NCBI GenBank assembly: GCA_028554755.1
Contig: JAPTOF010000012.1
Location: 7,593,501-7,657,500 of the forward strand
Source: Cordia subcordata
Taxonomy: Eukaryota; Streptophyta; Magnoliopsida; Boraginales; Cordiaceae
Direction of reading: 5' to 3'
DNA: 64,000 bases
Part shown: positions 24,127 through 35,984 of the stretch, one piece after another
Layout: each line of letters starts with the position of its first letter
How positions within the stretch are numbered: position 1 is the stretch's first letter
Translations under genes and position numbers: made by a program
The notes under the pieces: model-generated
The model's input: the letters and a program-made list of their open reading frames with translations, nothing else
Told to the model about the DNA's origin: nothing
Databases searched by the model: none

Positions 24127-26064
24127 ATGTCTTCTTCAGGTATAGAGAAGAGCATTGATGCTGGTAATGGCGAGAGGGAAAGGGAAGTTCTACCCCCTCC
24201 TGCAACAGCCAAAGGCAATAAGAGGGGAAAGTCCCGTGATGTGCAAGCTGCTTTCGAAGCACGTTTGACAAGGGCAGAAGACGTTGTTGCTGATTTCATG
24301 CAGAAATTTCAACAGCTTGGGTTTGATGATGAGGAGGCACTAAGTTTGGGGGACCTCTGTCAGGAACTCAAAAATCTTCAAGCTAGAGTGGAAACGGCAG
24401 AAGAGGCAGCTAAGAATGCATTAGTTGAGAAAGAAACCATTGCCGATTGGTTGCAGGTTAAGATTACCGAGCAAGATCGCAAAATGGCTGAACAAGACAA
24501 GATCCTTGAGGAGATGAAAAAAGATTGGGTTATGTGTAGAGAGGCGATAGTCCACGGCGTGTCAACCCACCATGTAGCACCAAAGGTGGACGTGCCAAGG
24601 CCTAGTCCCTACAACGGGAAGCGCGAAGCCAAGGAAGTGGAAAACTTCTTTTGGCAGATTGAACAATACTTTGATGCGGTTGGGCTCGAGGAGGATGCTA
24701 GCCGTGTGAAGACAGCAACACTCTACTTCTCAGAAGATGCAGCTCTATGGTGGCGTATGAAGCACCAAGAGTTCCAAGAGGCCAAGAGGGGGCTTCCAAC
24801 TTGGACTGCTTTCAAGGAGGATGTTTATGCCCAATTCTACCCTGAAGAGGCCGAATGGGAAGCTCGTGACAAGCTTAGAGTCCTGAAGCATATAGGGACT
24901 ATACATCAATATGTTCAAGAATACATCTTCCTTAAACTTTAGGTACATAATAAGCCTGATTATGATCATATGTATGACTTTATCAAGGGTTTGCAGCCAT
25001 GGGCACAACAAGAAGTACGAATGAGAAAGCCCAAAACCTTCGCTCAAGCGGTTGCCATGGCCGAGTCCTTGATAGAGGTAAAGAAAAACAACCCCGCCGA
25101 ACCCCCAGGAGATTTGGCAGAAAACGGTGGGGAGGACGAGAGTCCCAAAGGGCAAGACAAGGATAGACATGGGAGACAACCTTTCAACAAAGACGAGAAG
25201 AGAGATAAGAAATCCATCAAGTGCTACTTTTGTCTCAGTTCCCATCCATGGAGACAGTGTCCAAGAAGACAAACACTCAACATGCTGATTGAGGAACGTG
25301 AGAAGATCGGCGAAGCACAAATGGGTTCTCTTCAGTTGTTGAATGCTTTGAATGCTAAGATAACACCAAGGGCCACACCAAGGGGTGGCTTGATGTATGT
25401 GGAGGCATTGATTCAAGGGAAGCTCTCTAGGGCCATGTTGGACACTGGAGCTTCTCATAATTTCATGGCAGAAGACGAAGCCAAGAGATTGGGACTTACT
25501 CTTAACAAGTCTCAAGGGTCCCTCAAGACTGTCAATTCCGCCCCACGACCATTGACGGGGGTGGTGAAAGATGTTTCTCTAACAATTGGTACCTGGCAAA
25601 GGAAATTAAATTTTACGGTGGTACCCATGGATGACTTTGAGCTTGTCCTTGGTATGGAGTTCTTTAGACAAGCAAAAGCCATCCCTACACCCCACCTTGA
25701 ACATATGATGATCATGGAGGAGAACACCCCTTGCATGGTCCCGACGAAGATCCAAGCGAGACTCGAAAAGAGACAACTTTCGACCCTCCAGGTGGACAAG
25801 GGAGTTAGACAAAATGAGGGGGCTTACTCAAGAGCCATGAAAAGAACGGATAAGGGTGAAGAGGTGGTAGATAAGACACCAAAGGAGGTCGCTAAAGGCC
25901 GTAGGAAGGTGGAAGAGCCTACATCACCCTTGTTACAAAGGAAGGCACTACCTACCGAGAAGGTGGACCCTTCATATGATGCAACCCATGGTGGCAAACC
26001 AAAGAGGGGGCAACCATACCTGACGAGACCCAACTCTCCCTCAATCTCCACGGGAGCCGAGTAA
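24127..26064 (+). pseudogene. Gag-protease ORF, interrupted by one in-frame TAG
   Basis: One frame of 646 codons from ATG 24127 to TAA 26062-26064, broken only by TAG at 24940-24942. The N-terminal part is Lys/Glu-rich with a coiled coil. The retrotransposon capsid domain follows (about residues 155-300, with the LWWR and F-Y-P-E motifs). A short zinc knuckle CX2CX3HX4C starts at residue 366. The aspartic protease has LDTGAS at about 438-443 and a VLGMEF segment downstream. After the protease the frame runs through a Lys/Pro-rich linker and stops where reverse transcriptase would begin in an autonomous element. The stop at 24940 sits inside the capsid domain, so this copy makes at best a truncated Gag. 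Confidence 0.85.
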
Positions 26065-26522
26065 TGGACAAGAAGCCGATTGAAGTAGCAACAAGTCAAC
26101 GGATCCTTGCTACTCGCACCAGAGAGTCAGAGACCAAGTGTAAAGCTAATTACCCTCAGACGGAGCAACCCAGTTCATCAAGAATCTTCCTTGATGAATC
26201 AGCTAACAAAATGACCAGCAGAGTAAGTCGAGGGAAGGAAGACACAACCACAAAGAGTTTAGCAACTAAAATGTTAGACCCTCGTGATAAGGAAGTCAAT
26301 TTCATTGAAGTCGATTGCATAAGGGGACTTCCACCGCGGCATGAGTACTTGGTGCATTGGAAGGGCTTGCCAGTAAGTGAGGCAAGTTGGGAACCAATAG
26401 ACTCCCTTGGAAACTTTATGAAGGAGATTGTGAAGTATCATGAGGAGATCGCGACGCGGACGTTCGCAAAATTAGGTGGGGGAGTATGTCACGCCCTGCC
26501 AATGGAGACGCTACAGGGGTAG
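26064..26522 (+). CDS. Separate chromodomain ORF
   Basis: A 152-aa frame whose ATG overlaps the gag-protease stop by one base (TAATG). Residues about 75-125 are a chromodomain, with YLVHWKGLP and ASWEP, normally fused to the C-terminus of chromovirus integrase and thought to steer integration to marked chromatin. Here it follows a Lys/Ser/Thr-rich leader and has no integrase. The frame runs into the first bases of the 3' LTR. Whether it is translated, for example by reinitiation at the overlap, cannot be told from sequence. Confidence 0.75.
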   Translation: MDKKPIEVATSQRILATRTRESETKCKANYPQTEQPSSSRIFLDESANKMTSRVSRGKEDTTTKSLATKMLDPRDKEVNFIEVDCIRGLPPRHEYLVHWKGLPVSEASWEPIDSLGNFMKEIVKYHEEIATRTFAKLGGGVCHALPMETLQG

Positions 26523-27048
26523 CAAGATGGCAAGACCGAGGCTTGCACGGAGGCATACGGGGCACTTTCCTGTGCTAACACAACCCTGATGATGCAGGCG
26601 CCATGCGAGCAACCGTGTGGCAAGGATGACAAGGCATGTTCGAATGCACGCATGGCATTTATCCGCAGGAAAGATCTAGAAGATAAACTAGATAGGGATA
26701 ATATCAATCCCCTTTGATTAAGGGATTATTATTTGTGATTGATTGTAAATATCCACGATTAGGGTAGAATAATCTAGAATCTCATAGTAGCCATTAGATT
26801 GAAATCATCTTAGCCATTCATTAGATGGGAAGCATGTATAAATAGCCCACCTTTTACATTTGTGAGACACAGAGAAAAGCTTGAGAGTAATACAAAAGTC
26901 TTATTCTCTCAACTCTTTATTTCCGCTGCTTTATTATTTGCTTTGCTAAGCCTTTTGTTCGTGGTTTTCAGGCTAACTTAGCCACTTTTGCTGTAGAAAA
27001 GTGTCTAAGTGCCGCACGCAGTGCTTAGGTTAGGCTAAAGGCGTGACA
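26487..27048 (+). repeat. 3' LTR of the chromovirus-type element
   Basis: 562 bp, about 96-97% like the 5' copy, with an extra 9 bases near 26890. It is preceded by the purine tract GGTGGGGGAGTA. Confidence 0.9.
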
Positions 27049-27286
27049 AGCAGCCTTCTTCAGTTTGTAGTGTTATGAGATGATATACATATAATATTGT
27101 AGCTGTAATAATATATGTCAATCTTTCACACCTTTATTTTTTTTTTATATGGTAAGAATTTGTGTATATAGACTTCTCAAAGAAACATAGTTTCCTGACC
27201 CACTATTTAGTTATTTTAGAAGAATGCAAAAAAAGAAATTTTGAATTTTTTCACATCATGGAAGTTGATTAAAAAAAAAAAAATAG

Positions 27287-28690
27287 AATGAGGAATGTTT
27301 TTTGGGCAGATATAAGATATAGGGTAGCATATGAATCATTCAACAATGTTGTTACATTTGATACCATTTACTTGACGAATATGATGATATGCTTTCTACT
27401 TCATTTGTTGGGAAAAACCATCATGGCCAATTGATGTTGTTATGGATTACTTTCAATAAAACTACTGAGGCATATGTTTGGCTATTCAAGGTCTGGTTGG
27501 AATGCATGTCAGGAATTGTACCAAAAGCAATAATTATTGACCAGTGTAAGGCAATTCAAAATGCTGTTGCACGAGTTTTTCCAAATTCTCGTTATTGTTT
27601 GTGCTTATGGCATATAATGAAAAAGTTCCAGAAAAATTAGGAAGATACACAAGCTATCAAAAAATTGGAAGCATTTTACATACACTTATGTATGATTCCT
27701 TAACAGCTGATGATTTTGAATTGAAGTGGAAACAAATGGTAGAGGAATATGAATTAGAGGACTGTGAATGGTTAGAGATTATATAAAGTTCGACATTGCT
27801 GGGTTCCAGTTTATGTAAAGAATACTTTTTGGGTAGGAATGTCAAGTAGTTAAGGGATTGAGAGCATGGAATTCTTTATTTGATGATTATGTACATAGAA
27901 CTAGTCTTAAGTAGTTTGTTGAGCAATATGACATGGCTATGCTGAGAAAGATAAACAATGAAAGAGATGAAGACTTTTGACCATGCAATGCGAGCATTCC
28001 ATATATTATAGATTTGTTGATAGAAAAGCAAATTAAGCAAGTTTATACAAATCGAATGTTTAAAATATTTCAAAATGAGGTTAAAAACCTTATATGCTGT
28101 AGTAGTACAACACTTGCTGAAAAAGAGGGTCAATGTTGAGATTTCAAGTGAAAGACAATTCTAAAAGGTTTGATGAATGTGGAAAGTCCAAGGATTTGAT
28201 TATATATGATATCACTCTTGACATGGAAAACTTGGATGTGAAATGCGTTTGTTGACTTTTTGAGTTTTGAGGAATTCTTTTTAGACACACATTTGTGTAT
28301 TCATAGATCAAAAAGTGGATATTATACCTGATAAATATATCTTACTAAGCTGGTGAAAAGTTATAGTTAAACACCCTCGTTCAGATATAAAAATCTTTTA
28401 TCATGAGCTTGAATCCAAGGAAGAAGTTATAAGATACAATAATTTGTACTCATAGCTTATTACAATTGCATAAATTAGAGCAAAATTTGAAAAACAATTA
28501 TTGAAGAAAAACTTCTCAATGATGATGTGATAGATGCTCAATGCACAACTCCTCAAGTTCATGGTAATAGACTAGAAGAGTTTGATAATGTTGGACATCT
28601 TGAAAATCTTGGCTCAAGTTCTAAAGTATTAAACCCTTTACAAGTATCAGGGAAAGGACGCCTTTGCTTCAAAAGGAAAGAGTTTTTGAT
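27287..28690 (+). pseudogene. FAR1/FRS-like (MULE-transposase-derived) pseudogene
   Basis: The best stretch (27389-27637) translates to NHHGQ, VWLFK-WLECM, PKAIIIDQ and CLWHIMKK, the hallmark order of the MULE transposase domain in FAR1-related transcription factors. The piece before it gives VVTFDT-YLTN in a shifted frame. Downstream text to about 28690 continues the family in pieces (a KGRLCFKRK-like tail) but is broken by many stops and frameshifts. It abuts the chromovirus LTR on the left. It is non-functional as it stands. It could be a dead gene or a MULE remnant. Confidence 0.75.
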
Positions 28691-28909
28691 ATAAAAATTT
28701 TTAAAATCAATTGAGAAAAGGATAATATTCTATGTATATTTTCTCCTTTTGGTGAAATTAGTAGATGTTATCTTTTTTTTTTTTTTTAAATTTTCAATGG
28801 TTGTACTTAGTTTATACTACTAATTGTGTATATAGACTTCTCAAAGAAGTCGTATGCAAAAAGAATCCCAAATTGATATGTCTACCCAGAAGAGACATAA
28901 GGTGAGATG

Positions 28910-29635
28910 TGTTGGGTGTTTTTGTTTGTACCTCAAAAGGAATAGAATATTTCCCACATTGGAAAAGTTATAAATCTTTTCTCACTTTATATTATATTTC
29001 ACTCTAGTGGGCTTGTAAAAGAAAGGATAAGGGGTTGGGATCGCGCGCATGAGATTTGGGCCGATAGTTCAAATTGGTGGATTTGGCCCCCCCTGCGCGC
29101 AAGATATACGTGAGGCCCAGTCCAAGCCACTTTTTAAAATTTATTATTTTTTGATTTTCAGAAGATAGTTTATTTTTAGCCTTAACGGAATAGTTCGAAT
29201 TTTCCTCCTGGTGTTTCATTTTTTTTGAACAAGTAAAACATGTGCTTAAAAGTCTACCTGCAATTTCTCTTTAGCTGTTGAAGACCAGGTATTTCTCACT
29301 TTTAGCTGCATCATTTTCGAGCTACTCTGTTGAGCCTGAAGCCTATAAATAGCCCTCCATTCCAAGCTAAATGCACTACAACAAAATCCTTCTCCTCTAC
29401 TCTGTTCAAAAATACTGCTGGGTATTTTTTCATATTAAGTTTCTTTTGCTATTCCTGAACCTAGTTCAAAACTAGAAGAACTTGTTGAATCCTGGGGGAT
29501 ACGCTTACAGTTGGGCGAAATATCCTTAAGGACAATGTTCATAACACGCCTCAAGCTACTATCTAATTTTGCTACGTTACTTTTGCACTTGTTCTACTGT
29601 TGAGTTTATTTCCTTTAGACTACATTTTTACAACA
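28910..29635 (+). repeat. 5' LTR of Copia-1
   Basis: 726 bp, with a TATA-like TATAAATAG near 29343. It ends ACAACA. Only 26 bases separate it from the gag ATG at 29662, and no Met-tRNA-type primer site is visible in them. Confidence 0.88.
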
Positions 29636-29661
29636 ATCTTAAGGATAATTCCTACTACATA

Positions 29662-31034
29662 ATGGAGTCTACACCTTTGATCGCTGCTGCTCCTTCACAA
29701 ACACAAATCGAACAAGTGCAGCCTGCTATCACTATCTTCCCTAATATGACTGCGACAACCTTTGCTAAGCCATTTCCTGATATCTCAAAAATAGAAGTAT
29801 TTGTGGAGCTAATTTCAAGAGATGGCAGGAGCGCGTGTACACTGTCCTCGACATGCATGGAGTAGCTGATGCCCTTACTGATCCAAAACCTGATAAGTCG
29901 TCATCTAAACAATTAGAGCTTTGGGTTCATGCAAATAAGGTATGTAGACATACAATAATTAGCACTCTTTCTAATGAATTGTTCGATGTCTACTGTTCTT
30001 ATAAGGGAGCAAAGGAAATATGGCAATCTTTAATAACCAAGTACACGGCTGAAGACGTTGGAAAACAAAAGTTTGTCATTGGTAACTATTACAAATGGCA
30101 AATGACCGAAGACAAAGACATCAAGATCCAAATCAATGAATACCACAAATTGATAGAAGATCTCAAATCAGAGAAGATCATTCTGCCAGAAGAATTTGTA
30201 GCTGGTATCCTCATAGAAAAGTTGCCTCAATCCTGGAATGACTACAAACAAAATCTCAAGCACAAACACAAGCAACTATCCCTTGCTGACTTGGTGACCC
30301 ACATCATCATAGAAGATACCAACCGGAAGGAGTCCATTACTGCCAAAGGGAAGCAGATTGCAACAAAAGCCAATCTCGTGCAAGACAACAAGCCACATGG
30401 AAAGCCAAATAAAAGGTACGAAAAGAAAAATGATTACAAGCCCAAAACTAATAATGAAACCTTCAAAAGAAAAAAGGTCACTGCTATGTTTGTGGCAAAC
30501 CTGGACACCACGCACCTCAATGCAGACAAAGAAAGGGGAGAAATGACAATCCTGCTAAACCAAATGCAAATTTGGTTGAAGCAGATGATATTATTGCTGC
30601 GGTCATTTCTCAAGTAAATGTTGTGGCCAGTGTGAGAGATTGGGTGGTAGACTCTGGTGCTACTAGGCACATTTGTGCCAATAAAAATGATTTTGTGTCT
30701 TACACCCAACTAAATGAGGGAGAAGAATCTGTTTATCTTGGTGACTCAAGGACTACTCCAGTTCTTGGAAAAGGAAAAGTTCTTCTCAAACTCACTTCTG
30801 GTAAAACACTGGCATTGAGTGAGGTGTTGCATGTTCCTAATATTCGAACCAATTTGGTATCTGTGGGATTATTAGGAAAGGTTGGAGTGAAGGTTTCTTT
30901 TGAATCTGATAAGGTCGTGTTGACCAAAAATAATATTTTTGTGGGCAAGGGATATTGTAATCATGGTTTATTTGTACTCAATATCTCCCAAGTAATGAAT
31001 GAAAATGTTAGTTCTTCTACTTACTTGATTGATT
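29662..31034 (+). pseudogene. Copia-1 gag, protease and start of integrase
   Basis: Gag opens at 29662 and shifts frame near 29815 into the frame running to 30617. It then shifts again in an A-rich tract near 30470, so the zinc knuckle CYVCGKPGHHAPQC (about 30497-30538) is read in another frame. The protease has the Copia active site VVDSGAT (near 30645). The GAG-pre-integrase region follows and is cut at 31034-31039 by the solo LTR. At least two frameshifts make the gag non-functional. Confidence 0.85.
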
Positions 31035-31039
31035 CTTGT

Positions 31040-32882
31040 TGATGAGTTGTGATTTGGTGTGTGTTTGCATTGCCATTTACTTATATTTTAGAGGTGTTGA
31101 ATGCTTATAATGATGCATTTGTGTAGTACTTTTGATAGAAATAGGCTTAAGCGTGAACAAATGTGCATATTGAGTTTAAGAGGTAAATTGCTACACTAAT
31201 TGCTTGTTTTCAATGATTTAGGTGAACTTTGGGTTAAGATAAAGACTGGACGATGAAAGGTGATGAAGATGGGACATGTATGGGCCAAGAGAGAAGACCA
31301 AAGGCCGAAGAGATCAAAATTTGATGAAGGAAGTCAGCTGGACGACCAAGGAAAAAGAGCCGGTCGACCGTCAATTTGATGAAGGAAGTCAGCCGGACGA
31401 CCAAGGAAAAAGAGCCGGTCGACCGGCCACTCCAGAAAGCTTCATCAAAAAGCTGGACGACCCTCCTTCAAGAGCCGATCGACCGACTAGGTCGACTGGC
31501 CACTCCAGAGAACTCTACTAGAAAGCCGGTCGAGTATTCCAGAGGCCGGTCGACCGGCTATGCGCGAACCTATAAATAAAGCCCGATGCGAAAGAATTTG
31601 AGGGGGGAGCAAAAAAAAAAAACACGTACTTCACACCTAACCTCTCACACACTTAACCCTAATCTCTAGCCACCTCTCACACCCTTTTCACACACTTTTC
31701 ACCAAGAACCAAGCTTAGTTGGGAGGATTCAAATGCTTTGGAATCAAGATTGTTCACAAGCCATGATCTAAATTCGCTAGGATGAAAGGGGAGTTTCGTT
31801 ATATCTCTTTCATTCTATTTTCCATTATGTCTGAGTAGGCTTGTATAGGGTGATTAAACTTATGTAATGGGTTGATTTTATACTCTTATGATATGGGATA
31901 TGATGGCTGAATATATATATATATATATATATGTTTTGATTTGTCTTGTTTAATTGGGTGTTCTTTCATTCATGTCTATGTGTTTGATAAAATGCCTAGA
32001 TGAGTAACATGTATACAAATTGAAGTTTGTTTGTTACTAAACACATCTAATCCATGTTATACTCATGTCTATGTGTTTATATGTGGATGCTATGAAGTGG
32101 GTAATGCTTTTATTCATGTCTATATGCGTATTTGCATGCCTAGTAACGAGCATAACTTTAATATTGCATTTTATGCACGCGCTAGCAAGTGAAATCCTGC
32201 TGTAGTGACTTTAGAATGACGAAGCATAATTTAGGGCTAGTCTAGATCGAGTCTCCTTTGGCTTTAAATCCAGCCAATAGGTTTGGGATAGATTTAGTCG
32301 ACCTTAGCAACACTAGGTCTTGGCTTTAAACCCAGCCAACGGTTTAGGTATTAAGGTAGGTTCATTCTAAGCCACCTAGGAAGTTAGTTAGTCAATCTTG
32401 AGGCCCTAGGTCATAAGGACCACGCCGTAGCTCTAGGAGGCGCCGCCTAGGGACGGACCCGCACCGAGTCCTAGGGGGAAATCAGGACATTAACCAACAA
32501 CCTAGTTAAGAGCACTTATGATAGTTAGCCATCATCCCTTAATCCCATAGCATTTGAGTATAGAATTACCCATTCATAAGTCGAAGTCACCCTATCCCTT
32601 TTCAATTGTTAGTTTCCTCTTAATCAACTTGCGTTTCCATTTGTTTTTATTCATAGTTTAGTTTTATTTCGTTTACATAGAGCTCCCAATAATCCAAAAT
32701 CTCACAAGAAGAAATTCACCTAGTTAGATCTGTCTTTTTAGCTCCTTTTAGAACATCAAGCATAGGATTCATTCACATTATTCACGCCTCCCTGTGGTTC
32801 GACACCTGCACTCGTACACACAATATTGCACGATCCGTACGCTTGCAGGTCTTTTATAGCTTGCTCTCGTAACACGACATCA
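31040..32882 (+). mobile_element. Solo LTR of an Athila-related gypsy family, nested in Copia-1
   Basis: 1843 bp, starting TGATGAGTTG and ending CGACATCA, with a perfect 5-bp target duplication CTTGT (31035-31039 and 32883-32887). It matches, in reverse orientation, the LTRs of the Athila-type element at 53449-55201 and 62615-64000 along its length. No internal sequence is present, so the body was probably lost by recombination between LTRs. It carries a cluster of GGTCGACC-centred palindromes at about 31355-31560 just before a TATAAATA box at 31571, and an AT microsatellite at about 31910-31933. The Copia reading frame resumes exactly after it. Confidence 0.88.
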
Positions 32883-32887
32883 CTTGT

Positions 32888-35420
32888 GATTTGTGGCATG
32901 CTAGATTAGGACATGTTAATTTGTCTTATATCAAGAAAATGCAATCTATTGGTCTTATTTCTAATATCAATTATTCTAGCATGAATAAATGTGAAATATG
33001 TGCTGAATCTAAACAAACTAAAAAATATTGTGCTTCTGTCTTTAGAGAATCTGAGTTACTCAACCTAATTCACACTGATCTAGGAGACCTAAAACAAACT
33101 ATGACTAGAGGAGGCAAAAGATATTATGTGACTTTTATAGATGACTTTTCTAGATATACAAAAGTATATTTGTTGAGAAATAAATATGAAGCCTTTAACA
33201 TGTTTCTGACATATAAATCTGAAGTAGAAAATCAATTGAATAAAAAGATTAAAAGAGTTAGATCAGATAGAGGTGGTGAATATGTGTTGCTAAATGAATA
33301 TTGTGAAAAGGAAGGAATAATTCATGAGATCACACCTCCCTACTCACCTGAGTCAAATGGCATTGCTGAACAAAAAAATAGAACCTTAAAAGAAATGATG
33401 AATTACATGCTTGTTAGTTCTAATGCACCTGATAATCTTTGGGGTGAAGCTATTTTGTCTGCATGTCATTTACAAAATAGAATACCATATAAGAAAATTG
33501 GAATAACCCCATATGAGTTATGGAAAGGGTATGCTCCCAATTTAAAATATTTGAAAGTGTGGGGGTGTCTTGCTAAGGTTATGTTACCTGATCCTAAGAA
33601 AAGAAAGATAGGATCTAAAACATCTGATTGTGTGTTCATTGGATATGCTAACAATAGTGCTGCTTATAGATTTCTTGTAATCAAAAGTGATGTGATTGAA
33701 TGCAATACTATTGTTGAAACAAAAAATGCTGAATTCTTTGAGAACATCTTTCCTTTGAAAACTGATAATATTTCTCGTGCACCTGTTATTCAAAATGATT
33801 TTGAAAATGACAAATTGAGAAGGAGTAAGAGACCAAGAAAAGAAAATTCTTTTGGTAACAACTTTTATACTTTTCTTGTAGAGGATGATCCTCTAACTTT
33901 TTCTGATGCAATTTCTTCTTCTAGTGCACCATTTTGGAAAGAAGCCATAAAAATTGAAATAGATTCAATATTACGAAATAATACTTGAAATTAGTGGATT
34001 TACCTCCGGAGCTAAACCTATTGGTTGCAAATGGATTTTCAAAAGGAAATTAAATCGATGGTTCTATTGATAGATATAAAGCTAGACTTGTTGCAAAAGG
34101 CTTTACTCAAAAACAAAATATTGATTATTTTGATACATATGCTCCTGTAACTAGAATTTTCTCTATTCGAATTTTAATTGCTTTGGCTTCTATCCATAAT
34201 CTTTTTATCCACCAAATGGATGTTAAAACTGCGTTTTTAAATGGTGACTTAGAAGAATAAATTTACATGGAGCAACCTGAAGGTTGTGTGGTTGCCGGAA
34301 AAGAAAATAAAGTTTGTAAATTACTAAAGTCGTTATATGGTCTAAAGCAAGCACCTAAACAGTGGCATGAGAAATTTGATCAAGTTTTGTTGTGTGATGG
34401 TTTTTCAGCTGTTGAAGTAGATAAATGTGTTTATACAAAACTTGATAATGGTGATTGTGTGATTATATGCCTTTATGTGGATGACATGCTTATATTTGGT
34501 TCTAGCCTTGATATAATAAAAAGAACTAAAAGGTTTTTGTCTTCTAATTTTGATATGAAAGACATGGGAGAGGCTAGTGTCATCTTAGGCATAAAAATCG
34601 TACGAAATGATAATGGTATAATGTTAAATCAAGGACATTATGTGGAGAAAGTTCTTAAAAAGTTCAATAATTTTGATGTGGTACCTGTGAGCACTCCTTA
34701 TGATGCTAATAGCCAATTGAAAAAGAATAAAGGAGATGCTGTCTCTCAAAATATATATGCTCAAATTATTGGGAGTCTAATGCATTTAATGAATTTTACT
34801 AGACCTGATATAGCTTATGCTGTGTGTAGATTGAGTAGGTATACTCATAATCCAAATCATGATCATTGGAATGCATTAGTAAGAGTATTGAAATTTTTGA
34901 GAGGTACCATGAACCATGGTATTAAATATAGTGGATTTCCCGCTGTGTTGGAAGGATACAGTGATGCTAACTGGATCTCTGATTCAGATGAGACAAAATC
35001 CACTAGTGGCTATGTGTTCACCCTTGGTGGGGGTGCAGTATCTTGGAAATCAGCCAAACAAACCATAATTGCAAGGTCAACTATGGAATCAGAGTTTATG
35101 GCATTAGAATTGGCTGGTAATGAAGCCGAGTGGCTGAGAAATTTCTTGGCAAGTATTTCGTTGGGAATAAAACCAACACCTTCTGTGTCTATGCATTGTG
35201 ATTGCTAAGCTGCAATAGCTATTGCGAAAAACAAAACCTTTAATGGGAAAAATAGACACATACGCTTGAGACATAATGTAATAAAGCAGCTGCTTAGAGA
35301 TGGAATTATTTCCATAGATTATGTGAAGTCAGAGATGAATTTGGCTGATCCTCGACTAAACCTTTGGGAAGAAAACTAATTAGTGAAACATCGAGGGAAT
35401 GGGATTCTGCCTATTTGAGA
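32888..35420 (+). pseudogene. Copia-1 integrase, RT and RNase H
   Basis: Integrase runs to about 33750, starting at the WHARLGHVN motif and carrying the D-D-E core (FIDDFSRY, SDRGGEY, SPESNG-AE). RT follows from about 34000 with stops at 34057 and 34258. Its catalytic motif YVDDM is near 34477. RNase H has the SDANW and ARSTMESE motifs and breaks at a stop near 35206. Long open stretches (365 and 313 codons) show that decay is modest. Confidence 0.88.
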
Positions 35421-35984
35421 TATCAACAATGATGGTAACCCAACCTATGTGATTGGCAATCCCGTGAATTAGGTTCATATGGGTAATAACAAGTTGTTTG
35501 TTGATATATTAAACACTATTAAATTTTTGTCCCTCCTATGGTGTGAATAGTGTGGAACTGCAAATAAAGTGAGGTTGAGCTATGCTCTTAATCAAATCCA
35601 TATCCTTTATAGGTGGTGTATTAATTACAGAATACACTTGATGGATTAACCTATATGAGTGTGGAGTGGGGCCGCTCCTATGAAATTTATGGCAAAATTT
35701 CTATAGCACTCATGAATAACTGTGCACGCGCATGGCCTATTAGCGCAAAACGGCGATGAACAGCAAATTGTGGGGGTATAATGTGATAGATAAGAATCTT
35801 AACTTATAATAAGAATTCTTGGTTCATAGAAGCTAAAAGCTTCACCAATTATTCTATAAGTTATATCTTATTCTATCTAGGTCTGGTTCATAGTCTAAAA
35901 GACACCAGATACGACACATTATATTCAATGATATAAACCCAGCAAAGTTGTTTTCTTCTAATCCTTTTGAGTTATGTGGGGGAT

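Larger units (their letters stand above)
23517..27048 (+). mobile_element. Ty3/gypsy chromovirus-type element lacking RT, RNase H and integrase
   Basis: Complete LTR element of 3.5 kb: 5' LTR 23517-24069, primer-binding site TGGTATCAGAGCC at 24072-24084 (initiator Met tRNA type), coding region 24127-26522, purine tract about 26475-26486, 3' LTR 26487-27048. The LTRs start TGTCACGCCC and end GGCGTGACA. They differ by about 20 changes plus a 9-base indel, so the insertion is fairly recent. Only gag, protease and chromodomain are encoded. No 5-bp target duplication is seen (TAACA left, AGCAG right). Mobilisation would need proteins from an autonomous relative. Confidence 0.85.

Noticed and set aside
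24745..25515. 256-codon minus-strand frame
   Set aside because: Antisense shadow of the gag-protease frame; no recognisable protein.
31355..31580. Regular GC-rich palindromes considered as a CRISPR-like array
   Set aside because: They lie in an LTR promoter of a plant retrotransposon, spacers are themselves repeated, and CRISPR arrays do not occur in plant nuclear DNA.
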